Assembly: GCA_035715725.1 (NCBI GenBank)
Contig: DASTKT010000092.1
Location: 1 to 27,476 of the forward strand
DNA length: 27,476 nucleotides
Source of the DNA: JADGGV01 sp035715725
Lineage (GTDB): Bacteria > Gemmatimonadota > Gemmatimonadetes > Longimicrobiales > RSA9
Direction: 5' to 3'
The notes under the pieces are model-generated. The model searched no databases. It saw nothing but the letters and a program-made list of their open reading frames with translations, and was not told where the DNA came from. Positions 7,668 through 17,950 of this stretch are shown piece after piece; within the stretch, counting starts at the first letter, position 1; every line of letters starts with the position of its first letter. A program made the position numbers and the translations under genes.

Positions 7668-10600
7668 ATGAGCCGCGCCCTCCGCCCTCTCGCGTGTGCC
7701 GGACTGCTCCTGGCCTGCGCCGCCCCGCTGCGCGCGCAGGTCGATGCGCGCATGCTGCGCTACCCGGCCGTCTCGGCCGACCGCATCGCGTTCGTCTATG
7801 CCGGCGACGTGTGGGTGGTCCCGAAGAGCGGCGGCACGGCGGACCGCCTGACCTCGGCGCGCGGCGAGGAATCGTTCCCGCGCTTCTCGCCGGACGGCTC
7901 GCGGCTGGCGTTCACCGGCAACTACGACGGCAACCAGGACGTGTACGTGGTGCCGGCGTTGGGCGGGACCGCGGAGCGGATCACGCACCACCCCGCGCCG
8001 GACCGCATGGTCGGCTGGTACCCGGACGGGACGGCGCTCCTCGTCGCTTCCTCGATGACGAGCGAGAAGGACCGCTTCAACAAGCTCTTCAAGGTGCCGG
8101 CCGCGGGCGGGCTGCCGCAGCAGCTTCCCATGCCCTACGGCGAGTTCGGCGCGATCTCGCCGGACGGCAAGAGCATCGCCTACACGCCGGCCACGCTCGA
8201 CTTCCGCACCTGGAAGCGCTACCGCGGCGGGTGGATGCAGGACATCTGGCTCTACGACCTCGTGGCCGGCACGGCGAGGAAGCTGACGAACGGCGGCGGC
8301 AACTACACGCAGCCGATGTGGCACGGCTCGACGCTGTACTTCGTCTCGGACCGCGGCGCGAACCAGCGCAACAACCTCTGGGCGCTGGACACGAAGGGCG
8401 GCACGATGCGGCAGGTCACGGACTTCGCCGACTACGACGTGCGCTTCCCGTCGATCGGGCCGAGCGACATCGTCTTCGAGCAGGGCGACCGCCTCTTCCT
8501 CCTCGACCTGGCCACCGAGAAGTACCACGAGGTCAAGGTCGACGTGGTCACGGACCTGGCGAGCCTGCGGCCGCGCGCGGCACGCGTGGCGAAGCTCATC
8601 GCCAGCGCCGGCATCTCGCCGACCGGCAAGCGCGCCGTCTTCGGCGCGCGGGGCGACGTCTTCACCGTTCCGGCGGAGAACGGGATCGTGCGGGACGTGA
8701 CGAACACGTCCGGCGCGGCGGAGCGGAGCCCCGCCTGGTCGCCGGACGGGCGCTGGATCGCGTACTGGAGCGACCGCACCGGCGAGTACGAGCTGACCGT
8801 GCGCCCGGCGGACGGCACCGGCGCGGAGCGCACGGTGACGAAGCTCGGCGCGGGGTTCCGCTACGCCCCGTACTGGTCGCCGGACGCGAAGAAGATCGCC
8901 TACGTCGACCAGGCCATGCGGATCCACGTGGTCGACGTGGCCACGGGCGCCGACCAGGCCGTGGACCAGGCCAGCTACTACTCGCACGGCGCGCTCGCGC
9001 AGTGGCAGCCGAGCTGGTCGCCGGACTCGCGCTGGCTGGCGTACGATCGCGACCTGCCGAGCCGGCGCCAGGCCATCTTCCTCTACGACACGCGCGCCGG
9101 CGGCAAGCCGCTGCAGGCGACGTCGGGGTTCTACACCGCGGCGCAGCCCGCCTTCGACCCGGACGGCAAGTACCTCTACTTCCTCTCCGACCGCCACTTC
9201 GCGCCGGCGTACAGCGCGCTCGACAACAGCTTCATCTACCCGAACGCCACCGTGATCATGGCCGCGCCGCTGCGGCCGGACGTCCCGACGCCGATCGCGC
9301 CGAAGGACGACGAGGAGACGCCGCGCGACCTGGCCGCGCAGGATTCCGCCGCGAAATCGGGCGAGAAGGGCGGGAAGCCGGAGGCGAAGAAGGCCGGCGC
9401 CGCGCCGAAGCCGGCCGTCAAGCCCGTCGAGATCGACGTCGCCGGGCTCGAGCGGCGCGCGGTCGAGCTCCCCGTGCCGGCCGGCAACTTCACCCGGCTG
9501 GACGCCGTGTCGGGAAAGGTGGTGTACCGTCGCTCGCCGCGGACGGGAGCGGTCGAGGGCGCGCGCGGCGACGTCGCCTACTGGGACCTCTCGGACCGGA
9601 AGGAGCAGACCGTCGTCGAGGGCGTGGACGGCTACGACCTCTCCGCGGACGGCAAGAAGCTGCTCGTCCGCGACAAGGAGCGCTGGGCCATCCTCGACCT
9701 GAAGCCGACCCAGAAGATCGAGAAGCCGCTGGCGGTGGCGTCGATGGAGGCGGTGGTCGACCCGCGCGCCGAGTGGAAGCAGATGTTCGCCGACGCCTAC
9801 CGCTTCTACCGCGATTACTTCTACGACGGCAACTTGCACGGCGTGGCCTGGGCCGCCGAGCGCGACTCCTACGCCCGGCTGCTCGAGGACGCCCGCACGC
9901 GAGAGGACGTGAACTTCGTGATCGGGGAGTTCATCGCCGAGATCAACAGCTCGCACACCTACCGCGGCGGGGGCGACCTGGAGCAGCCCGAGTCGCGCGG
10001 CGTCGGGCTGCTCGGCGCCGACTTCGCGCTCGAGAACGGCGCGTTCCGCATCCGGCGGATCGTCGACGGCGCCGCGTGGGACAGCGAGGTGCGCTCGCCG
10101 CTCGCGCAGTCCGGCGTGAACGTCAAGGCGGGCGACTACCTGCTGGCCGTGAACGGCCGGCCGCTCGACCCGGCCCAGGATCCGTGGGCGGCGTTCCAGG
10201 GGCTGGCCGGCGCCACCGTGCAGCTCACCGTGAACTCCACCCCGTCGCTCCAGGGCGCGCGCACCGTGCTGGTGAAGACGCTGGACTTCGACGGCGAGGC
10301 GCGGCTGCGCAACCTGGCGTGGATCGAGGCGAACCGGAAGCGCGTCGACGAGGCCAGCGGCGGGCGCATCGGCTACGTCTACGTGCCCAGCACGGGCATC
10401 GACGGCCAGAACGAGCTGGTCCGGCAGTTCAGCGGCCAGTTCGACAAGGACGGCCTGATCATCGACGAGCGCTTCAACAGTGGCGGCCAGATCCCCGACC
10501 GCTTCGTCGAGCTGCTGAACCGCCCGATCCGCAACTACTGGGCGGTCCGCGACGGCCACGACTGGACCTGGCCGCCGGCGGCGCACGACGGGCCGCAGGT

Positions 10601-10991
10601 CATGCTCATCAACGGCTGGAGCGGCTCCGGCGGCGACGCGTTCCCGTACTACTTCCGGCAGGCGGGGCTCGGCCCGCTCATCGGCAAGCGCACCTGGGGC
10701 GGCCTCATCGGCATCAGCGGCGTCCCGCCGCTCGTCGACGGCGGCTTCCTCAGCGTGCCGACGTTCGCCATCTACAGCACCGACGGGAAGTGGATCATCG
10801 AGAACGACGGCGTGCACCCCGACATCGAGGTCGAGGACGACCCGGCGCAGCTCGCGAAGGGCGTCGACCCGCAGCTCGAGGCCGGCATCGCCGAGGTCCT
10901 CAAGGAGCTGAAGGAGAAGCCGCCCGTGAGGCCGAACCGCCCGGCGCCGGCGCAGCGCGGGCGGCCGACCGCGACCACCGCCTCCCACTGA
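7668..10991 (+). CDS. Secreted tricorn-like S41 protease
   Basis: The 1107-residue protein begins with a signal peptide (RPLACAGLLLACAAPLRAQ), so it probably acts in the periplasm or outside. WD40/PD40-like propeller blades follow to about residue 520 (repeats of 'FSPDGSRLAFTG', 'AWSPDGRWIAYWS', 'YWSPDAKKIAYVD'). A Lys/Ala/Pro-rich linker covers about 545-590, with more blades to about 690. A helical C1 region comes next, then a PDZ-like domain (about 780-880) and the S41 catalytic core. The tricorn tetrad is intact: Ser762-His763 ('INSSHTY'), Ser987 ('NGWSGSGGD') and Glu1045 ('WIIENDGVHPD'). The 58-residue Ser-to-Glu spacing equals that of the Thermoplasma enzyme (965/1023). Tricorn proteases trim oligopeptides, and a signal-bearing form suggests processing of imported or envelope peptides. 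GAGG lies 7 nt before the ATG. The gene is probably monocistronic. Confidence 0.93.
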   Translation: MSRALRPLACAGLLLACAAPLRAQVDARMLRYPAVSADRIAFVYAGDVWVVPKSGGTADRLTSARGEESFPRFSPDGSRLAFTGNYDGNQDVYVVPALGGTAERITHHPAPDRMVGWYPDGTALLVASSMTSEKDRFNKLFKVPAAGGLPQQLPMPYGEFGAISPDGKSIAYTPATLDFRTWKRYRGGWMQDIWLYDLVAGTARKLTNGGGNYTQPMWHGSTLYFVSDRGANQRNNLWALDTKGGTMRQVTDFADYDVRFPSIGPSDIVFEQGDRLFLLDLATEKYHEVKVDVVTDLASLRPRAARVAKLIASAGISPTGKRAVFGARGDVFTVPAENGIVRDVTNTSGAAERSPAWSPDGRWIAYWSDRTGEYELTVRPADGTGAERTVTKLGAGFRYAPYWSPDAKKIAYVDQAMRIHVVDVATGADQAVDQASYYSHGALAQWQPSWSPDSRWLAYDRDLPSRRQAIFLYDTRAGGKPLQATSGFYTAAQPAFDPDGKYLYFLSDRHFAPAYSALDNSFIYPNATVIMAAPLRPDVPTPIAPKDDEETPRDLAAQDSAAKSGEKGGKPEAKKAGAAPKPAVKPVEIDVAGLERRAVELPVPAGNFTRLDAVSGKVVYRRSPRTGAVEGARGDVAYWDLSDRKEQTVVEGVDGYDLSADGKKLLVRDKERWAILDLKPTQKIEKPLAVASMEAVVDPRAEWKQMFADAYRFYRDYFYDGNLHGVAWAAERDSYARLLEDARTREDVNFVIGEFIAEINSSHTYRGGGDLEQPESRGVGLLGADFALENGAFRIRRIVDGAAWDSEVRSPLAQSGVNVKAGDYLLAVNGRPLDPAQDPWAAFQGLAGATVQLTVNSTPSLQGARTVLVKTLDFDGEARLRNLAWIEANRKRVDEASGGRIGYVYVPSTGIDGQNELVRQFSGQFDKDGLIIDERFNSGGQIPDRFVELLNRPIRNYWAVRDGHDWTWPPAAHDGPQVMLINGWSGSGGDAFPYYFRQAGLGPLIGKRTWGGLIGISGVPPLVDGGFLSVPTFAIYSTDGKWIIENDGVHPDIEVEDDPAQLAKGVDPQLEAGIAEVLKELKEKPPVRPNRPAPAQRGRPTATTASH

Positions 10992-10997
10992 GGCGGC

Positions 10998-11032
10998 GCC
11001 GGGCGCGGCGGCGTCAGGGAGCCGCGCCCGGC
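10998..11032. terminator. Bidirectional terminator hairpin between converging genes
   Basis: GCCGGGCGCGGC (10998-11009) and its exact complement (11021-11032) form a 12-bp stem with an 11-nt loop. It lies where the protease gene (plus) and the DUF2231-like gene (minus) end against each other and overlaps the tail of the latter. There is no T-tract on either side. Confidence 0.5.
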
Positions 11033-11598
11033 TGCGCCGCGCCGGACGGCGCGGGCGCCGCCCCGGACGGCGCCGTCGCGCCGGGGCGCGCCCTCTCGAC
11101 TGGCGCCGGCACCCCCGCCGGCCGCGGGCCCCGGATGATCGGCGACTCGTGGATGATCCGCCCGCCGAGCAACGACGTCCACGTGACCGTGCCGGCGCCC
11201 GCCAGCGCGAACAGCAGCACCACCACGCGGAGCCAGAGCGGCGGCGGCCGCCGCCCCCCCGGCAGCGTCCGCTCGTCCGCGCGCTCGGTCCGCCACCACG
11301 CGAACGCCGCGACGGCCCCCATCGCCAGCAGGATCCACATCGTCAGCTCGGCCGCCTCCTCGTGCGTGTGGATCGCCCGCTCCTGCACGTACCAGGCGTG
11401 CTCCAGCGCCTCCTCGGCCCGCGTGCCCGTCCACACGGCCGGGTACGCCGTCAACCCCGCCAGCGTCAGCGACGCCACGCCGTACAGCCAGACCTTGCGG
11501 CTGCGCAGGAGCAGCGCCACCACCACCGCAGCCGCCCCCATGATCGTCAGGATGATCGGGAAGTGGTTGATCAGAACGTGCGTGTTCGGCCAGTTCAT
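11014..11598 (-). CDS. DUF2231-like membrane protein
   Basis: The 194-residue protein starts 'NTHVLINHFPIILTIMGAAA', matching the H-x(4)-HFP signature at the start of DUF2231-type membrane proteins. Four hydrophobic helices follow (about 8-30, 36-52, 82-100, 122-142), with further histidines in the loop before helix three ('ERAIHTHEEAAE'). The last 40 residues are an Ala/Pro/Gly tail with GAAP-type repeats. The ATG at 11598 is preceded by GGCGAGGCGACG. The frame stays open for 79 more codons upstream, but these look non-coding. DUF2231 members often sit near cytochrome and other redox genes. The gene is divergent from the cytochrome-like and Rieske set, which fits a shared electron-transfer theme, but no activity is established. 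Confidence 0.8.
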   Translation of the reverse strand: MNWPNTHVLINHFPIILTIMGAAAVVVALLLRSRKVWLYGVASLTLAGLTAYPAVWTGTRAEEALEHAWYVQERAIHTHEEAAELTMWILLAMGAVAAFAWWRTERADERTLPGGRRPPPLWLRVVVLLFALAGAGTVTWTSLLGGRIIHESPIIRGPRPAGVPAPVERARPGATAPSGAAPAPSGAAQPGAAP

Positions 11599-11950
11599 CG
11601 TCGCCTCGCCGGTCGCCAGGCCTGCTCGGTCCGCGGCGCGTCCCACCTGCACGCGTCGCGCCACGCCGCATACGGATCCGCCCCCGTCCGGCGGCGCGCG
11701 CCCCGCCTGATCGCTCGCGCGTTCCGGCCCTGCGCGCGCCACGACCGCGCAAGCCGTTGCACGCCCGTGCAGCGCGCTGCGCGCAGGCGCGTGCACGCCG
11801 ACGCGGTCCCTCTTTAACAAACCATTATCCCACAACGTCTTACTCCTACGCAGCCGGTGGACCGGCGCTTGCCCTGGCGCATCCCGGAACGCGCGGCCGC
11901 GCCCCGGCGCCGCGTGGATCGGTCAGGCGGACGGAGACGGAGGCACCTGG
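11599..11950. other. Divergent intergenic region with an AT-rich island
   Basis: No gene is supported in these 352 nt. The notable element is an AT-rich stretch at 11811-11846 (TTTAACAAACCATTATCCC and following), set in otherwise about 75% GC sequence. It contains TTAACA (plus strand, 11814-11819) and GATAAT (minus strand) and probably holds promoter elements for one or both flanking operons. Upstream, 11758-11795 carries TGCACGC/GCGTGCA arms around a perfect 12-bp palindrome (GCAGCGCGCTGC, 11769-11780), a possible regulator site or hairpin. Confidence 0.5.
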
Positions 11951-12691
11951 ATGCTGGTCGTGCTGCTGGTGGCGCTGGCGGTAGCCGCGCCGGATACGGG
12001 GAACGCACGCGTGGCGGTGGCGGCGGATACCGGGAACGCGCGCACGCCGGAGCCGGCCGTGACGGTCCCGGTCGCGCCGGACTCCCCGAGCGGACCGGCG
12101 GCGGCGGGCGTCGCGGCCGTTCCCGCCTTGTCGGGCTCATCGTCGCCCTTCGCGAGCCTTCCGGCGCCGCGGTTCCGCGTCGAGCCGGCGGACACGCCGG
12201 TGAGGCGGCCGCGGGCGGTGGAGTACTCGGACGCATACGGCGTGCGGCTGAAGATCCACAAGATCGCGAGCTACACGATGCTGCCGCTGTTCGCCGCGCA
12301 GTACTACGCGGGCACGAAGCTGCTGAACGGGGAGGACTCGGGGTGGGCGCGGACGTGGCACCCGATCCTGGCGAGCGGCGTGGCGGGGCTCTTCGCGATC
12401 AACACCGTGACCGGCGTGTGGAACATGATCGAGTCGCGGAAGGACCCGTCGGGGCGCACGTGGAGGACGATCCACGGCGTGCTGATGCTGGTGGCGGACG
12501 CGGGGTTCGCGGCGACGGGGTTGACGGCCGGCGAGCGCGAAGGGGATCGGTTCGAGAACCGGTTCGGCGGCTTCGGCGAGCGGGAGAACGAGGGCGGGAA
12601 CCTGGGGCTGCACCGGGGGCTGGCGATCGGCTCCATGGGGGTGGCGCTGGCCAGCTATATCATGATGCTTCCGCCATTTCGGAGGGATTGA
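11951..12691 (+). CDS. Cytochrome b561-like four-helix membrane protein
   Basis: The 246-residue product has a signal-like N-terminus (LVVLLVALAVAAP), a low-complexity linker with an 11-residue repeat (DTGNAR twice), and four hydrophobic helices from about residue 98. Each helix starts with a histidine: 'KIHKIASYTMLPLFAAQYYA', 'TWHPILASGVAGLFAINTV', 'TIHGVLMLVADAGFAATGL' and 'GLHRGLAIGSMGVALASYIM'. This is the layout expected for a di-heme b561-type cytochrome that passes electrons across or within the membrane. Heme binding is inferred, not shown. GGAGG at 11939-11943 is 7 nt from the ATG. The stop overlaps the next ATG by one base (TGATG), so translation is coupled. It is first of a three-gene set ending in a Rieske protein, which supports a redox role. 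Confidence 0.75.
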   Translation: MLVVLLVALAVAAPDTGNARVAVAADTGNARTPEPAVTVPVAPDSPSGPAAAGVAAVPALSGSSSPFASLPAPRFRVEPADTPVRRPRAVEYSDAYGVRLKIHKIASYTMLPLFAAQYYAGTKLLNGEDSGWARTWHPILASGVAGLFAINTVTGVWNMIESRKDPSGRTWRTIHGVLMLVADAGFAATGLTAGEREGDRFENRFGGFGERENEGGNLGLHRGLAIGSMGVALASYIMMLPPFRRD

Positions 12692-13191
12692 TGGTGGCGT
12701 TCATTCAGGCGGTGGAAGGCTTCGCCCGGCCCTGGGCGGACCTCTACAACGATCACACGGCGGTGTCGACGGCGGTCACGTTCACGCACCTGGCGGGGAT
12801 GCTGGTGGCGGGGGGCTTCGCGGTGGCGACGGATCGCGCGGTGATTCGGGCCGGCCGGGCGCCGGCGGAGCGGCGAGCGGCCGTGCTGCACGAGCTCGGC
12901 GCGATCCACCGCCCGGTCGTGGTCGGGCTGACCGTCGTGGTGCTGACGGGCGCGGCCATGCTGCTGTCGGACGTGGCGACGTTCCTTCCGTCGGGCGTGT
13001 TCTGGGCGAAGATGGGGCTGGTGGGGTTGCTGCTGGGGAACGGGGTCCTGATGCAGAGGGCGGAGCGACGGCTGCGGGCGGACCCCGGGGACCGGCGGGG
13101 CTGGCGCTCGCTGACGGCGGCGTCGGTGCGGAGCGGCGCCCTCTGGATGCTGGCGCTGCTGTTCGGCGTGTTGCTGACCTCGGCGTCCTGA
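12691..13191 (+). CDS. Four-helix membrane protein with conserved-looking histidines
   Basis: The 166-residue protein has four membrane helices: 'AVTFTHLAGMLVAGGFAVAT', 'RPVVVGLTVVVLTGAAMLL', 'FWAKMGLVGLLLGNGVLM' and 'SGALWMLALLFGVLLTSAS'. Histidines in helix one (VTFTHLAG) and just before helix two (ELGAIHRP) could be heme or metal ligands. It may be a distant DUF2214 or cytochrome-like membrane protein, but I cannot name the family. GGAGGG at 12681-12686 precedes the ATG, and the start overlaps the stop of the upstream gene by one base. The Rieske gene follows after 31 nt. It is probably the second membrane subunit of the same electron-transfer module. Confidence 0.75.
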   Translation: MVAFIQAVEGFARPWADLYNDHTAVSTAVTFTHLAGMLVAGGFAVATDRAVIRAGRAPAERRAAVLHELGAIHRPVVVGLTVVVLTGAAMLLSDVATFLPSGVFWAKMGLVGLLLGNGVLMQRAERRLRADPGDRRGWRSLTAASVRSGALWMLALLFGVLLTSAS

Positions 13192-13222
13192 GCGGCGCCG
13201 CACGAGACTGGAGCGGATCGGA

Positions 13223-13728
13223 ATGGCGGAGAAGCTGGAGGAGCGCGGCGACGACGCCTGCGCGTCGTGCGCGGCGGGGATGCAGCGGCGGGAGTTCCTG
13301 CGGGACGCGGCGGCGGCCGCCGCCGCGATCCTGCTCGGGCTGGGCGCGCGGCGCGCGGACGCGGCGGTGCTGCCGCGTGTGGTGAGCGGGCTGCTGGCGG
13401 ACGGCGAGGTCGCGTACCCGGTGCCCGCGGCGGACGGCGCATCGATCGACCGCGAGCAAGAGATCATCCTGGTCCGCTGGCAGGGGAAGGTCTACGCGTT
13501 CAACCTGTCGTGCCCACACCAGCATACGGCCCTGCGCTGGCAGCCGGCGCAGACGCGCTTCGAGTGCCCGAAGCACCACTCCAAGTACCAGCCCGACGGG
13601 GAGTTCATCTCGGGCCGGGCCACGCGCAGCATGGACCGGTTCGCGGTGCGGTCCGCGGGCGGGCAGGTGTTCGTCGATCCGGACAGGCTCTACCGGCAGG
13701 ACCAGAACGCGCAGGAGTGGGCGAGCGC

Positions 13729-13744
<16 letters not shown>
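13223..13744 (+). CDS. Tat-exported Rieske [2Fe-2S] protein
   Basis: The 173-residue protein carries a twin-arginine signal (QRREFLRDAAAAAAAILLGL, about residues 21-40) and a Rieske domain. The cluster ligands are visible as C-P-H in 'NLSCPHQHTALRW' and C-P-K-H in 'FECPKHHSKYQPDG'. The protein should be folded with its cluster in the cytoplasm and exported, staying tethered or soluble in the periplasm as an electron carrier. It belongs with the two preceding His-containing membrane proteins, a set reminiscent of a reduced cytochrome b/Rieske complex. ATG 13223 has GGAG 9 nt upstream. An alternative ATG at 13280 starts right at the Tat motif and would remove an odd CASC pair near the N-terminus. 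The 3' end overlaps the convergent regulator gene by 16 nt. Confidence 0.92.
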
Positions 13745-15116
<1,372 letters not shown>

Positions 15117-15120
<4 letters not shown>

Positions 15121-16823
15121 GCGTCTCCCCGCAGCGCCGGCAGCCGGACCTCCGCCACGGTCCCGCCCGCGGCCCCGTCCGCCAGCGTCACCGTCCCGCC
15201 GTGCGCCTCCACGATCCGGCGCACGATCGGCAGCCCGAGCCCCGTCCCCTTCGCGCCCGTCGTGACGAACGGCTTCCAGACCTCCTCCCGCTGCTCCGGG
15301 GGGATGCCGGCGCCCTCGTCGCTCACCTCGAGCACGGCCCGGCCGTCGTCCATCCCGGTGCGCAGCCGGACCGGGCGCCCCGGAGGCGAGGCCCGACGCG
15401 CATTCGACACGAGGTTCAGCACGACCTGCAGGAGCTGGTCCGCATCGCCCCGCGTCGGCGCCGGCTCGAGCGACGTCTCCAACGCCCCGCCCGTCTCCAC
15501 CAGCTCCGGCGCCAGCGAGGCGCCGGCGTGACGCACCACGTCCGCGAGATCGAGCGGCACGAGCCGGGGCGGACGCGGCCGCGCGAAGACCAGCAGGTCG
15601 TCGGCCAGGCGTCCGAGCCGCCGCACCTCCCCCAGGATGAAGGAGAGCAGCTCGTGCTCCCGCGTCCCCAGGGCCGCGTGCCGCCCGAGCATCTCGGCCG
15701 ACCCGCGCACGATCGAGAGCGGCGTACGGATCTCGTGCGCCAGCGCGGCGGCCATGGTGCCCATCGCGGCGAGGCTCTCCTGCCGCGCCAGCTCGCCTCG
15801 AGAGGCCTCGAGGCGCCGCACCATGGTGCCGAGCGCGTCGGAGAGGACCTGGACCTCCCGCGGCGCCGAGGCCGCGACGCGATCGAAGTCGGCGCCTTCC
15901 CCGGCCTGCACGGCCCGCGCGGCCGCGGTCAGGCGGCGCAGCTCGCCGGTGGTCGAGCGGGCGAGGAGCACGGCCGCCGGGAGCGTCACGGCCAGGACGA
16001 GGAGCGCCAGCGTCGCGAGCTGGCGCGCGGTCTCCCGCAGCGGACGGAGCGCGGCGGACACCGGCAGCGCCGCCTCCGCCTCCAACCGGACGCCGTCGTG
16101 GGAGGGCGTCGCCTGCGTGGCCGTGAGGCCCGGTCCGACCGGCCTCGGCCCGACCGCCGCGAGCACGACGGGGCCGGAGCGGACGAGGAGACGCGGGACC
16201 GAGTCCGGCGCGGCGTCCAGCAGCAGCCTGCGCACCGGCGTCACGAGCACGATCCCGCCGAGCGCCCCGCGTCCGGCGCCCGTCACGGCCGCGCGCGTCA
16301 GCAGCGCGGGCGCGCCGCCGGGCGGGAAGCGCCGCCCGGGCTGGCGCCCGAGGAGTTGCACCTGGCTGCGGGGGAGGAAGGGGCCGGCGTCGGCGAGCTC
16401 GGACAGGCTCCGGCCGATCCATTCCGGGCTCGACGCGGCGACGATGCGGCCGCGAGCGTCCGTCCCGAGCGCGAGCTCGCCGCCACCGAGCAGCCCGACG
16501 AGCTGCGTCAGCGCCTGCGAAAGCCGCTTGTCGACGTCGTCCACGGCCAGGTCCTGGGCGGCGCCCATCGTCGTCCACACATGCACGAGGGCCTCGCGCA
16601 TCTCCAGCCCGCGCTCCAGCCCCTCCGCCACGCGCCGCGCCCGCCCGTCCAGCTCGCGCCGGGCGTCCCGCATCAGCGTCTGGCGGCCGCGGACGTACTC
16701 GGTGCCGAAGGCCGCCCCGGTCGCGAGCAGGACGAAGAGCCCCAGCGCGGTGGCCAGCCGGCCCGCCAGCGTGGCGGGGCGACGGCTCGCGTGCCGGACG
16801 CCGGGCCGGCTATCCTTATGCAC
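15117..16823 (-). CDS. Membrane sensor histidine kinase (NtrB/AtoS-like)
   Basis: The 568-residue kinase has helix one near residues 25-42 (LATALGLFVLLATGAAFG), an extracytoplasmic sensor region of about 220 residues, and helix two ('LATLALLVLAVTLPAAVLLA', about 268-290). HAMP-like and HisKA regions follow with His363 in 'ALAHEIRTPLS', then the ATPase domain with 'LNLVSNARRA', 'DEGAGIP' and 'GTGLGLPIV'. It is the partner of the following sigma-54 regulator (ATGA overlap). The sensor part resembles a double-Cache domain in length, but the ligand is unknown. I chose GTG at 16823 (VHKDSRPG). A longer form from 16874 would overlap the divergent outer-membrane gene. The ribosome site is weak. The start lies only about 20 nt from the divergent start codon, so promoters must lie inside coding DNA or be very compact. 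Confidence 0.92.
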
Positions 16824-16843
16824 CTGAATCCGTGGAACAGGGA

Positions 16844-17950
16844 ATGATCGCACACGCCCGCCGGCGGGCCGCATGGCGGCGCGCCGCCCTCGCCACCGGC
16901 CTGCTGGCCGCGCTCGGAGCGCCGCTCGCCGCCCAGCTGCCGGCCCCGGCGGTCAGCCGCCCGGAGCCGATACACCTCGGCGGCTATGGAAGTGTCGTGG
17001 CCGGCAACAGCAACGCCGGCGGGGACAGCCGCGCCGCCGTGGACGCGGTCGCCGCCTCGCTGCTGCTGTCCGGCACCGTACGGCCACGCCTGAGCTACTT
17101 CGGTGAGCTCGAGGCGGCGAGCCTGACCGAGGAGAACTGGAGCGGACGCCGCGAGGGGCGCAACCTGGAGGTCGAGCGGCTCTACGGCGAGTACGCGTTC
17201 GCCGACGCGCTGCGCCTCCGCGCGGGTCGCTTCCTGACCCCTATCGGCCAGTGGAACGAGGTCCATGCCGAGCCGCTCACCTGGACCGCGCTCCGCCCGC
17301 TCACGACCTACCGTCCGTTCGCGAAGAGCACGACCGGCCTCATGGCCGCCGGCGCGCTCGTGCTCGCCGGCCGAGATCTCGGCTACGCCGTCTATGCCGC
17401 CGCGCCCGGCCTCGGCACGCCCGGCCGCGAGGAGCGCCGCTTCGTGCAGGCGGTCGGCGGGCGCGCGGCGGCCGAGCTGGCTCCCGGGCTCGTCGTCGGC
17501 GCGAGCGTCGGATGGCTGCGCGCGTCCCACCCGCGCGAGGTCGAGGACGACAGCGCCGGCGCGGAGAGCTTCGACGACGGCGACGCCGCCGGCGAGGACG
17601 AGCGCGACGAGGAAGCGCATCCGCGCACCCTCCTCGGCGCCGACTTCTCCTGGAGCATCGGTCGCCTCGAGCTGCTCTCCGAGGCGGTCGCGCTCTCCTC
17701 CGAGGCCGGCCAGTCGAACGAGCGGGGCGCGTTCCTCCAGGGCGCGTTCCGCGTCGTGGGGCCGGTCTACGCCGTCGGCCGCACCGAGGTCTACGCGGAC
17801 GTGGACGGCCGGCGACTCCGCATCCAGACGCTCGGCGCCACCGCCCGCCCGACCCGGCATCTCACGCTCAAGCTCGAGCGGCAGATCGTCGATCACCCAT
17901 CCCCCCGGGCTCGCGACGGATGGTTCGTTTCGGCGTCGGCGCTCTTCTGA
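16844..17950 (+). CDS. Outer-membrane beta-barrel porin-like protein
   Basis: The 368-residue protein has an Arg-rich N-terminus and signal peptide (AALATGLLAALGAPLAAQ). It continues with alternating amphipathic beta strands typical of barrels: 'IHLGGYGSVVAG', 'PRLSYFGELEAAS', 'LEVERLYGEYAF', 'LRLRAGRFLTPIGQWN'. It ends in '...DGWFVSASALF' with a C-terminal Phe, as BAM substrates do. 'RAGRFLTPIGQWNEVH' resembles phosphate-selective-porin-like and alginate-type porins. A very acidic loop (about 233-258, EVEDDSAGAESFDDGDAAGE) is likely extracellular and could bind cations. The start is uncertain between ATG 16844 and GTG 16832; AGGGA lies directly against the ATG. It overlaps the next gene by 31 nt and diverges from the sensor kinase, suggesting regulation by that system. 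Confidence 0.78.
   Translation: MIAHARRRAAWRRAALATGLLAALGAPLAAQLPAPAVSRPEPIHLGGYGSVVAGNSNAGGDSRAAVDAVAASLLLSGTVRPRLSYFGELEAASLTEENWSGRREGRNLEVERLYGEYAFADALRLRAGRFLTPIGQWNEVHAEPLTWTALRPLTTYRPFAKSTTGLMAAGALVLAGRDLGYAVYAAAPGLGTPGREERRFVQAVGGRAAAELAPGLVVGASVGWLRASHPREVEDDSAGAESFDDGDAAGEDERDEEAHPRTLLGADFSWSIGRLELLSEAVALSSEAGQSNERGAFLQGAFRVVGPVYAVGRTEVYADVDGRRLRIQTLGATARPTRHLTLKLERQIVDHPSPRARDGWFVSASALF

Noticed and set aside
5288..11710. Open frame of over 2100 codons on the plus strand
   Set aside because: It lies in another frame across the permease and the protease. Its translation is Arg/Ala/Pro/Gly noise without domains, as expected from GC-rich codon bias.
15121..16843. Sigma-54 -24/-12 promoter near the two-component genes
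   Set aside because: I looked for TGGCAC-N5-TTGC-like sites around the divergent start region and found none convincing.
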